The notes under the pieces: generated by a model | Database searches by the model: none | Told to the model about the DNA's origin: nothing | The model's input: only the letters and a program-made list of their open reading frames with translations | Assembly (NCBI GenBank): GCA_910591455.2 | Contig: OU342811.1 | Span: 7,978,947 to 8,042,946 of the forward strand | Source of the DNA: Pholis gunnellus | Lineage: Eukaryota; Chordata; Actinopteri; Perciformes; Pholidae | Length of the DNA stretch: 64,000 bases | Direction: 5' to 3' | Translations under genes and position numbers: made by a program | Part shown: positions 1 through 12,445 of the stretch, piece after piece | Numbering within the stretch: position 1 is the stretch's first letter | How the letters are laid out: each line of letters begins with the position of its first letter

Positions 1-962
1 GTGTAGTTCAACTGTGTCAGAGACACAAACTGGAACACAGACAGCAACAAGCCAAACACGTTTAATTCGCTTATTCGTAGCACAACAAAAGATCTGTAAA
101 GACTCCCCCCCCCCCCCCCCCCCCTTCCCTCCCTCCCTCCCTCCCTCCCACTGCCACACACTCATCCACCCACCCACGTAATATCACTTGACATGCCACT
201 CAAGGTCGCTCAATGATTCCAGCTCTGCTCATCCCCTCTGTTCTTGCCATTAGGCTGCTCCCATTTCCTATCTCACCCCTGGGGCCATTGTCTGTAACAT
301 ACATTAGACGCTTTCGCTTCCAAAGGGACGACGGGGCCATTAAATGAACAGCCAATGACAGACAAAGTGGCACCTCCGCATTAGCTGTGTCGCCTCCCAG
401 AAAACGTGGAAGACAACTCAACCCAAGTTTTGATAAGCCGTACAAAGCTTATCAATCAGGATGCATTTAAAAGGTGCCTTCTTATGTTGCAGCATGGACA
501 AACATCGGGTGTTTATCCCATTATGAAAAGGGACCTGTTGATATTCTATGTGTTTAAACTCTGTCGGCTTAGCAACGTTAGCTTGCTGAGGTCATTTACA
601 GACATTTCTTATCAAATACTAAGACTGTGCAAAAGAGTCGATTGAAGATAAACATCAGCAACATTTTTTGTTTTTGTTTGTTTTTTTTGGACGCAGTGCT
701 AATATTTGTGTGAACGTATCCCTCTAACAGTCTTCCAGTGAACCGGGCTGTTAGCCTATACTTAAGACTCACACTGAGGAAAGCAGAGGTCCTCGAGTCA
801 ACGCTAGATTGCACAGTGAGTGGAGTCATGTCAAGCAGGTAGCTGAAATTCAATGCCATTTTTGAACGAGATAGACATTTTCCTCACTCCCAACCATCCG
901 CCTTGCGGTCCCTTTTAAGTGTGTGTGACCAGCAGTTGCTCTTAGCAAGGCGGCGTGCTTAC
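1..962 (-). other. tenm4: tenm4 intron, 5' part only
   Basis: Intronic sequence after the last visible exon. It holds a C20 run with a (CCCT)n tail at 105-149 and a T-rich stretch near 665-690. No further exon with the expected YD-shell motif was found, and the short ORFs on both strands do not resemble any protein I know. Confidence 0.8.
105..149. repeat. C20 run with (CCCT)n tail
   Basis: A C homopolymer of about 20 nt followed by several CCCT units; a variable-length tract prone to sequencing error. Confidence 0.9.
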
Positions 963-1198
963 CCTTAATCTTCGCCCGTACACTGTGACCTGGCCACGGG
1001 CTTGCTCCTTCCTCTGTCTCCATTCCACCAGGTTGAGGCCATTGTCAATGGCCAGGGTCACGTTCCTCTTGCTGACCGTTGGGTTAACTGTGCCGGCCAG
1101 CGAGTGGGGTTCGGTGTGCAGGGACACCTCCATGCCGTTGGCCAACACTAGCCGCAGCGAGCCATCTAGACCGATGAAATAGCTGTTCCGAACTTGTT
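963..1198 (-). CDS. tenm4: tenm4 exon: YD shell, last exon in the window
   Basis: 236 nt, residues 1503-1581, ending on a whole codon. Encodes (E)QVRNSYFIGLDGSLRLVL, ANGMEVSLHTEPHSLAGTVN, PTVSKRNVTLAIDNGLNLVE and WRQRKEQARGQVTVYGRRLR. The last string is a highly conserved teneurin YD-shell segment. Acceptor is ACATCCTCAG and donor is GTAAGC. Family comparison predicts the next exon to begin in phase 0 with V-H-x-R-N-L-L; it is not within bases 1-962. Confidence 0.95.
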
Positions 1199-4100
1199 CT
1201 GAGGATGTAGAGGGGGATAGGATTAGAAGAAGAGAAACAACCAGCAAACAACAGAAGCGCTCCTGGTAGCTGATGCAAGAGGACTACATCTAATATTCAT
1301 CTCAGTGAGACACAATCTTAATGACCTAAAATGGCTGCTCAGCAAAAAGAAAGCCTTTAGCAGCAGTATTTAACTGAACCCCTGCGATAATGTCGGGTCG
1401 GTGACAACAAAGATCAATAGTGAGAGCTTTCACAGCGCCAGTAAAGTAAAGTTTTACAGCTGTTGCAGCAGCCTCGAGGATATGGAGGAATGAAAACTAT
1501 CAAAGCTGCTAGGCTGCCTGTGGACACACACACACACACACACACACGCTCACACACGAGGGATAAATCTGAGCCTGTCTATTACTGTCCCTAGGTGACA
1601 ACAGCCTGTGTTCCAGCTCCAGACCAGTGACTAATGTTTCCACTGAGCATCTCATGTACGTTCATCAGAGAGAGTCTCCTTCTTGCCTCCTGTCAGTAGA
1701 CTGACGGGGACCAGCATGAATATTATTCTCATTAAGAACAGTGGCAAATGAACGGCTTGTCAAACACTACGTTAATTAGTTGACTTAATTTAAAGAAGAA
1801 AAAGAAGAAAAGAATCACAACATACACTGTAATTTCCTCGTGCCGACATGTCAAGTTAAAGTGACCGTGACGAACTATTTTCTTTGCACAGCAAGCAAAA
1901 TAATAAAACTTCTCATGAGGAGATTGGGTTTTGTGTTCTTTTTCTGTGCCACAGGATGTGCTGTGCTGCTGAGACAAGAGATATGGGCAGAGGAGGCAGG
2001 GCTGACCTTGCACTGGCCCTTACCTCTCTCCATCATACAGACACTTCAGGGGTTGACCAGAGGCCTCGGGGGGCCTACCCTACCTAAAAGAGGCCACTGA
2101 GACCAGATGAAGCTGAAAATACTGCTGAATTCGGCACTTCACGCAAATGCGTGCATACGGTCAGGGTGTATGCCCACCTCCCCTCCCTCTGGTCTATATA
2201 TCCCTGCCTCTGATGAAATATTTTCATACCTGATGGGGACAAAATGTACCCCACCCCTCATAGTGATTAATGCTACTTCAGCAAAAGACCATATGAAATA
2301 CCTAAAATAACAAGAAAGACCCTGCAACGGTTTATGGTGCAAACAACAACAACAACATCACAAATGGACTTTCAGTGTCAGCCCTCGCTCTTATGTGACT
2401 TTAGAGACGACACCCCATCTAAGCCATGTGATGAACGTCTTCGTGCTGTCAACAGTCTGCTGTTCATCTCTGCTAATGGACCAGGGGTTGATCCTTCCCT
2501 GACAATTGCAGAGATGTGGGTAATAGAGGGGCGGAATGCAGCAGATGACCCCTCCACAGGAAATCAGAAGAATCAGACACAGGTCCGTCATCAAAGACGA
2601 CCGTTTTCGTATTCTGACAAACACAATATTTATGTTGACAGCACATTGTGCGATTGCATTTGTAGTGTTTTTTACTGGCAGGTTAAATTAGCATTTAACC
2701 TTTAGTTTTGTTGTATATGATTGCATCCCCTATGTGTCCGCAAAGGACAAGGCAAGAGTGTGAAAATAGCGCGCTACCTGATGGATTCACTTTAAAAAAT
2801 ATTATTAAAATATTCCTGCAAATGCAGTGGTTGAGTGCAAGTTAGTGGTGTAACTGCAGTGGTGGCGAAGGTAAATTATAACGTTATCAAATGTTCAAAT
2901 GTAATCTCGTAAAATGTAGTGTTGGTGAGAAACTTGAATAAATCCAGTTGTTTAAAGGAGATTTTTTCTCATTAATAAAATAGATGTTAGAGATGAATTA
3001 TAACCTGTTTACAGTAACAGCTTATAATACATCATTAAAACTACTAATGACAAGATAAATAATAATAGTCTGGAGTACAAAGAGAACTGTTTCTACCAAA
3101 ATAGATCATCAATGATCGGCAAGTATTGGCAGCAAAAAAACCAGATCAGGTATCTCTAAAAGTCATATTAGCTCCCAATTGTCTTTTGTGCGGATCATAT
3201 CTGTGATCCGATCCGTGACTCTGACCCGTGATACGATCCGAACTGTGAGTTTTATGATCCGTTGCACCACTAGTTCAAGCTACGAAATTGTTTTACTAAA
3301 AATCACAATTCTATAAATGTTAGAACGGGTGTCAGTGTCTATAAAGAAGGCCCACTGTGGTTCAGGATTTATTTTTATGAATAAAAACCTTTCAACCCCC
3401 CCCCCCCCTGATGTTCTCACAACTCACACCCGGCATACAGTTAAGCAGGGGAGAGATCTGTCTTACACTCACATTTAGGGAGCTCTAGTTTGCATGAAAC
3501 ATAACCAATAATGGAACAGTACACCTCACCATCACTATAAGGCTCAGTATGATTAGTTATCAATAACTAATGATGTCTTTGTCGAAGAATAAAAACACAA
3601 TGAGCACAGTTAATTAATACAACTGAATAATGACTGATGACGATACATCTGATTGGAGTGACAATTACAATTAAGCTTCCTTGAATCTTACATTTCTCAG
3701 CTCCATAATGATAACATGATTAACAGCCTGGAGGCTGAAGCGTGACGTGAAGAGGACAGAAACACAACCAGATGACCAGAAAGGAATCGTGAAGGCCGTG
3801 CATTCATGTGCTATGTGATCCCCCACTTGCGAGCTTACAAAGCAGACAATAGTGAATTAATTAACAGCAGAGTTCCTGGCGCCGCTCTTCTCACTGGCAG
3901 ATGTCTAAGACAAGGTCACAACGGAGGTGACCAGTCCATCGAGCAACGGTGAGAAACCAGAGACTGTCGTCTTCCGTTTCAGAAACAGCTTTGAGTAGGC
4001 CAGAGGATGGAGTACACGCTGGAATCTGAATCAAATGTTAGAGTGGGGGAAAAGGCTGTGTGTGTGTGTGTGAGGGGCAGTCTTTTGAAAAGTGAGGTAT

Positions 4101-7100
4101 TAAAGTTCAACGTTATTAACGGGTAATCCATGAAGCAATTGGTCAGGTACAAAACAGGATGTCAGAATGCCTAAATGCGTGAGACAAATCAGGCGGAAAA
4201 AGCCACACCAGTCCGCCCTCTGCCTGCATCTCTCTCACTAAATGTCCTAAACCTGGAGGATCTCGCATATGGGCCACCAGCACTGTGCGTTATGAATTGT
4301 GTTTTCTGACAGAAAGTCAATATGTGTTTCCATTCCGGCAAATGTGAGTTGCCCGACACATTTCATTAAAACAACAGAGGTGCAACAAATACTGCAGTGG
4401 GTAAGCTCTGTAATTGATAATTACTGAGACAATACATCTTCATTTAAAGGTCAGCTCGCCTCAATGCCACAACGCATTGCTAACTAATTCATTAACCCCT
4501 CGATATAGCCAGACTAGTAGTGTTTGAGATATCTGTATCTGAAACGTCTGACTCTACATCAGCACATTAAGATAGAGGTTAATGGAATTTTCTTTGTGCC
4601 GCTCAAAGCACTGAAAAATGAATTTGAAAACGTCAGAAACAATGTCCTGGTTAGATGACCCACTAACTTCACTGCCAACAGTTTGCATTTGAACTACCTT
4701 TGGTTAGCTCACATGGCAGCAGCCCCACGACTCCTTCCAGATGAAGCCAACCAGGCCTCAGATGGTGCTTGGCTGCAAACATGTGTCTATTAGCACATTC
4801 AAATTCACTAACCCTGCATGAGTGTGTAGAAGGCGCCAGAAGCCGACAGGTTGGTGGTGATGGTGATGTCCTCTTTGTTGGAGCCCTCTGTCTGGATGCG
4901 GACCGAGCTGTCGGCGTCTGTGCGGTAGCTGCTCACTCGGCCCGTCGGGTAAGTGACGTTTGTCAGACGCCCGTAACTGTCATACCTACAAGGAAATACA
5001 ACGATGAGAACCGAAGAAAGCACAGAGGGGCATGACATCTGGAACTGTGTATAAACAGTAACTACAGCAGAATTCTAAACAGTGCTGTGGCCTAAAAAAA
5101 AAGAATACAGAGACTTGTTGAGATTTGTTATATCATAAGGAAGCAATCACAAGCACAAATTCAGGTCAGGTATGCATAAACGCATGCAGGTACAGATTTA
5201 CTGCAATGAGTTGAGCAGAATGAGTTGCTATCTGACATATACTGTTCTAGTAAGAATTGAGAGTTTTTTTTGTAAAGTCAGATTTTTCTATATTGGTGTG
5301 ACAAATTGTGGATATGTGTCAACACAGGCAGTAAACACAGCAGCATAAGCGTGAAGGTTCTTCTCGCTTTTGCAATAGGATGTAAAAGTGACATTAATAT
5401 GAATGATACTCGGTTTGTAAGTAACTTTCACAGGACACACCTGCTTATTAGCTTATAAGATTAGTGATATCACCTAATCTCATTATAACAGTCTATCTAT
5501 GAAATAGGAGCGCTGAGGTGCGACTCCTTGGAGAGATGCTCCCCAGCCTACGAATCAGTCAGTCCATCACATACAGGAACATGAGTGGCCAGATTGTTTC
5601 ATTTTGCTCAGAGAGCACATCAGCATCGAACAATTTGGAATCTTTTAGATTGCCAGTGTTCCAGAATGGGAGTTGAGTGAACGGCGCATTACATAGAATG
5701 AAGACTCTTATTTGCGCTCTGAATACAGATCGGGAGGCCCTCTTCAATGTTGCTGCCTGCCATAATAAAGCCTCTCATAAATGAGATGGCTGGTGCTGGT
5801 TTACGGAGATTTCCTCAGAGCTGCCATCTCAAATATCCAATATGGAAAGGAAGAGTGGGAGAGGAATCATCTCCCAGAGATAAATGCTATCTGATCGCAA
5901 CTGCACACGGGACACGGATTCATAGATGCATTTCAGTCCGAGTCTTCCACTTCAGGAAATACTAAATATCTGAGTAATTCATATCTAAAGCGTTTGATTT
6001 CTTTTGATACTGCTCGTATTTTATCAGCAGGATATTCTCCCCGCGTTTGTCGTCATACAGTCAACGCTATCTGCACTTTTAACTGTTCAATTCATTCAGA
6101 CGAAGAGAGAGGCCCTGTTTGCCTTCACCTCTGCACAAAAGACAAGAAAATCTCATTCTAGAGCGACGCTGCGCGCCCCAGCTTGATCACTGACCCACAC
6201 TCTCCGTCTCAATTAGAGCCTTGAGCCCGAGCGAATTCCTCGGGCTTCACCGCCGAGCTCTAATGGCTCCGGCCTGCTTCAACTCAGCCGCCTATTAGCT
6301 TGCGTTCTCTGGACACGAGGGGCAGGCAGGTGCAGGGTGCTCAGCAGAAGGGGAGAGGACTGCTTTCCCCCTGGATGGCCACGAGTCCGTTCGGATTGCA
6401 TCACCTCTGCGTCACATGCTAGCTCTATGACCTTTTCACGCTGAGTCCCAACAATAGGCCGGACACTTCATATCAGCGTCCCCCTCAAGCATGCCTAACC
6501 TCAGTCTTGTGCAGAGCTATTTCCACCGCCTCTTGCTGCCTGAGAACGTCTGGACACATGTGACTGATGACTGTGCGTACGATGTAAAGGCAACAGCCAT
6601 GTGATTGCTTCTACTTCATTAGCGGTTGTTTTACATGATTTAGCTGTTATTGTTGATGTATGAAATCAACCCAGGAACATTTGCTTGAACCCAGTGACTA
6701 CTAGATGCATTACTGCCCTGTTAATTAGAGGCCAAGAGAACAATAAGGCATCCCTCAGAATGCCACACGATTTAATGGATTTACAGCAAGCCTTAAGCAT
6801 AAGCACTTATCATTACAACAAAAAACTTAAGAGGTCAGCGGAGCATCTGTGTATACAGTAAATGTCAGAGCAAATGAGGCTGCCAAGGGTTACACCAGTA
6901 AGACAGCATAGCAGATGTCTATTGATCTCAAGTCAGTCCTTTGTTCCTGCATTCACCCAAATGAATTTCAATGTATTGGCTACGGGACGTAAGTACACAT
7001 TAATTAATATGGCTAAAATGTTGAGCAGTGCACTTTGCTGAGCGAGATAAATGGAGTTTCCTTTTCATTTCATTTCGGATGATAGTAAATTATGTTGGAG

Positions 7101-10100
7101 TGACTTTCAGAGCTGATTATTCAAGAAAAACAAACTCTTTATTGGGCCTGAATGAAACATGGACGGTTGCTCATAGGTATATATGAAGTTATTGTTAAAT
7201 ATAAAAAACAGGAAACTGAAAAAAAAATTATTTTCTTCATATTAACTGTAATATATTTCTAAATAATCAAGCATGTTTTGGATGGAGAGTATGTTGTACT
7301 CTCTTCCGTTTCAATTAGGACATTAATTAACAGGTGATGCTCCACATCTGAGTTGTGGTGTTGATAGTTATTTATATTAATTGTTTCCATTTCACTGGCC
7401 TCCTGCAACAGACTGTAGGCACTACATGATTAAACACTATTTTCACACTTCGTCCCATTTATGACATTTAATGTACATACTGTACAGTAGCTTTTGTTAC
7501 AGATGCGATGACAGTCAAATTCTAGAATGATATGCTTGCAGGCAACAGTATCCCTATTTCTTCCAGTGAATCCATTCCCTGTGATGTTATTAAATATAAC
7601 GTGTAATTTATACATTGGAAGAATGTAATTATTGTCTGTTTTTAAGTATATGTGAGCCTTTTGAGAAATTCATGATATCCTGATCATCCATTGTGACCTT
7701 GCAGCTTAAAAAAAAAACAAAATTTTAGTTTCACTGGTGCAATAACATCTGTCTTCTTTTCTTTAAGTCATTGGGAAGATATATAATATTAACAGCAGCC
7801 ATTTTGAAGTAAGACAAAGACAAATAATTCAGAATCCCAGCCACCCGCTGTATTTGTTGAAGCCGTAGGCAATTCCCTCTACCTTGAGAAATGCTTATGC
7901 GACCGTCTCAGGTGACGACCAAATCAAACACAGGTGATAAATGTCTGCTCAGATTAAACAGAGCGTCTGATTATGTGTCAGAGTGTTATATTCCTCCAGC
8001 GAGGTGTAACAGATGTGTGACCAGCTTAATCACACTTTTTGGAATGACACCCAGTTAGGACAGTGTCCCTTGGAACAGTATATTAAGCTAAGGGACAAAT
8101 TGCTCCATTCAAGTCACGAGACCAAGAAATCTGCAGCGTATGGGAGCGTTTTCAACTGTTCCCTATTACTGCCTCTGGCTATTTTTTTTGGCATATATTT
8201 CCGGGGTTTCGTCGCAGACCTACGAGTAAAATGTGCCAGCCAGCAGATATGTGTTGTTCCCTTTAACCTAACAACTCCAAAACGAGCTACGGTCTGCAGT
8301 TTGTCACTACAAGCAAGGGTGCAGATGAGTAACATATCATCCAGTAATCCTATTTTGTATGATAACAGCAAATAGGATTACTTCCATACTTCCACAGGTC
8401 TTGTATTGTGAGTGACATAGACGCCAACACGTAAAAAGGTTGCTTGTGCGCCAAAATACTAAACTCAAGATGTCAAAGAGCTCTTCAACTCTAGACATTT
8501 TGTCACTCAAGAATCTTAGCATTAAGTGCTACCACAAGGGTTTCCAGTTGAGGTATTCCAGAAATGACAAACTGTATATTGGATCTAACAGATTTATTTA
8601 GAGCCATAAATTCCACCTCTTAGTTTGTTTTGATCTGGTTCTGCTTTATCACAAACTCTCCTGTCGTCTCAGGTCCTGCAACTTTCTTAGGCCATGCAAC
8701 CAACTCATTCCCTTCACCTGTTCTTCCCGCCCATTGCTCATTCTCTCATTAGTCCCTCAGTATTTGTACCAGTCCACTTTCACTTGGTGTGTTCCTGCCC
8801 AGCCTTTCCTAACCCGTCTTATAGGATTCGCCTTTTCTGACCCTGCTTGCCTTTTTGTTGGACCTTAGAAATCTGTCCGGCCCCTTTTTGGGATTTGTTA
8901 GCCTTACTGACTGATCTCCTGGTATTGAACTTGCCTGAACTGATAAGTGCTTATCGTGCTTTTGGGTTCAAGTAACGTTTACATTTAGTTGCTCTCTTGG
9001 GCGAAGTAATAATCTATGATCAGCTCACCTGGCATTAAGAGTCTGGGTGTAAGGAATATTATAAAGGAGTTTTCTTTTCATGTTTCTAAATATTACTCAC
9101 TCAAAGAAGGTTGTCCATCCATTTTCATTTGTCTTAGTTGCGAGGAGTCCTGAGCTTCCATGGTAGGTCATTACAGCTAGTTCTTGACCCTGGGCAGCAA
9201 GAGTTTTAAGGGCATTGTTGGTGCCAATGGTGAACCAGAATGTCTGTCCATCGGGGACCATCAGCCACAGAGGCATTCCTGTTGTGTCTCGACGGATGTT
9301 CACTATGTTTTTGTTCCTATCAGTGATGCTGGTTAGATCTCCTGCTCCCGTGTAGGTCAGATTGTAGAGGTGGTCTCCTGTAGTCAGACTCTGAGTGAAA
9401 ATGTGGCTGCCGTTGGAGTCGAACAGGTAGAGTTCATCGTGAATGGGAGAGGACACCTCGTACATGCTGAGGGGATTCAGGTAGGGCTTGTTTTTGCGCA
9501 CAAAGCGGATACGAATGTTGCCCAGATCCGCAATATAAAGCTCCCCGTCCGGACACACCGCCAGAGAAGAGGGTGAATTCAGCTTAGCATCCTTGGCGTA
9601 GCCTTCGTCTCCAAAGTAACAATCACAGTTGGCGTCATTCTTGCAGTCACAGCCACTCGGTGCCCCTGCAACCAGGGAGATCTCTCCATTGGTGGACACC
9701 TGTCGTACTCTGTTTATTTTCTTTTCATCTGACTCAGCGATGTACAGAACGCCAGTGTGGGACACAGCCAGGGCGTTGGCGGACTCAAGGGTGGCATGGA
9801 TGGCCACTTTGCTCATGAGGAAATGATCAATCCCAGGCACTTGGCAGTGCATAGGCCGGCCCGCTACAATACGGACTTGATGGTTTTCTGAGATCTTGAG
9901 CACTACGTTGTTGTCCAGGACGTACAGGGAGTTGTCCATGGGACTCACTGCCAGGTCTGTGGGCCACTCAAGACGCACCTAACAGGAAGAGAACACCAAG
10001 AATATCAGCTTTGGGTCACAAAAAACAGACCATACTTTTATTGATCCACACATTTTCACATTATCAGAGGAAAACGGTCCCTCAAGGGAAGAATGGTTGA

Positions 10101-12408
10101 AAACTGCTCACAAAAAAAAAGATAGGGCTGCTGTGAAAAAGGTGTGCTATCTCATAGCTTACGCTGGAAGCAAAAACAATTTTTGAAATGATTTATTATC
10201 TGATAAGGAGGAAGATAGCAGCTGGTAAAGTTGTTAAATGGGGAAATACAAAAAAAAACATGATTTTTAAGATCAGAGATGATAACAATAGTGAAGAATA
10301 AAATGAGAAGAGATCATTCAAATGATCAGATTAACTGAGAAAGAGCACACTGCAACTGATCAGGAGAGCTCTGGACACCTGAGGACTGGGCTTGAGTCCT
10401 GTATTTTTCCTCGCTTTGGGTTATTAATTTGTAATGACAAGAGATTGCATAAGTCCTTGAGAAAGAAACTGGAGCACGCTTTCCAAATGAAAGCCTGCCT
10501 CTAGCCTCCCAAATTATAAATTATTGTTCTGCTAACAATATATCAGGCTTTTAACAAATTGGAATGATTAGATTGATCCAATTTACCGGTCTCCCTCTTA
10601 CTTATGATCCCAGGGGGATCTCTTGGGAACATAATATGAAGTGCAATATTTCAATAGAAGCCTTGGAGCACCATCAAAGGAAACTAATTAAAATCTGGAC
10701 AAAAATACAAAGAAAGGTCCAGATTTTAGGGCACCTATTAGATGGGGGCAGCTTTGGCATTGTTTTGGATACTTTCCCCTACAAATGGGAATGGGAAGGT
10801 GAATAAATTGATGTAGCTCTTACTGTGGTTGACTAATTTGTCATAATGACCTGGTGATGCAAATTGCATAAACCCTTATCCCGATAATTGATAAGGGAGA
10901 AATCTCTGCGCATCAGGTCATGTGTACTTTGACATTACATACATTGTTACCTCATGACACCATATCATGCTCCTTAATTACATGTTATGGGGGGGAGACT
11001 GAATTGTGCACTTTGGGTATGTCAAGTGAGTAGAAAGCTAATAAAAAGTGACCAATGCAACACGTTGAGTTCATTGTGTGAGTGTGTATCACAGTAAAAA
11101 AGGACAATGCTTTTTGGCCATGAAGACGGCATCAACCTATTGTCAGTGGTCTAACAAAAAATTCAGCAAAAACTTTTCAATTAAAAAATGAAGGTAAAAA
11201 TGCCTCAGAGAAATGGTTTTTCACTGATAAATACGTCAAGGCTGACACATTATAGTCAACTTCTTACGACAAAGTCTGCTCTCCATATAATACCTTTTAT
11301 TTACACGCTCTTGGCAATTTTCTAATTCAAAAGGCAACGCTGACAAAACAATTAATCCAAACCTGAGAAGGGATTCTACAGAGATGGTTCCCTGCCACTC
11401 TCTACAAGCAGAGCATTTGTCCACCTTTGATTGAAAAAACGATTTGAGCATCGCACACAGCTCACATCCCATAAACCTCCTTTCATCCCCCACAAAACAG
11501 AGGAGGTTTATATAATAGGACATATCTTGGGTCACATACAACAAACAGAGGGGGACCGGCAGTGGAAACATGTCTTTCAGTGAGCAGAAAATGCATTTAC
11601 TTGGGAAATGAAGGGGAGACTTTCAATTTCTTAAAACCTATTTCTTGTCAACACTAGTGGCTAAATATTTCATGAGCCAGTGTGTGGAGTGGCTCGGGGG
11701 AGCTGCCTGTAAGGAGGTTTTCACGCCACTCTGACTGATGAGGGGATTTTCCCCGTGCTGCTGTCCCATATGCTGTAACCCGATCATACCCTCCTCTTTA
11801 TACAGTGGGACAGCTGTCAGTAGTGCCTGTCTGACTCGGCCGCCACCAGCAAAAAAAACCAAAATGCGCTCATCACCCGAGGAAACGAGCCGCGGATTTG
11901 CACCAACACAACTATTTTTAAATGGATTTGAACTTGTATTAGAACTGTAATGTCATTTTCCATTAGCAATCTCTTTACTCTGCCAGCATGATGCCTGTCT
12001 GAAGGAGAGTAATGTGTCATTATTTGAAGTCCCTCTCAGATTTGAATTGAATGTCACAGTCAGAACCTTGATAACGCTTTCTGAAGCTGCTAACACCCTT
12101 GAAACATGTTCAAATGATCGTGTTTTAAGACATGGATTCCTTCTATTTAAGTTTGAACTCGGCAGGAGGGTGCGGAGAAGATTTTCAAGAGAAAGATAAA
12201 ATGGAAAAAAAGATTTCTGAAACAGTGAGGACCTTCGGCCTCGGTGTAAACAAATTAAAAGATTCACCAAGAGGTCAAACTCTTGTCCTTTTGCATGATA
12301 ATGAAAAGTTTGAAGAAAGCTTACAGAGCTGCACGTTGAATTAAGAGTGAGTTTTGCTGCAGTGTGCTCGCTACACAGATGGCATGGCAAGATAACAATG
12401 ACCTCATC

Positions 12409-12445
<37 letters not shown>

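Larger units (their letters stand above)
1199..4812 (-). other. tenm4: tenm4 intron (3.6 kb)
   Basis: Contains a (CA)n at 1524-1556, a short (CAA)n near 2341-2356, a 430-bp hAT-like miniature element at 2843-3272, a C13 run near 3396 and a short (GT)n near 4060. The rest looks unique, with no recognisable coding sequence. Confidence 0.8.
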
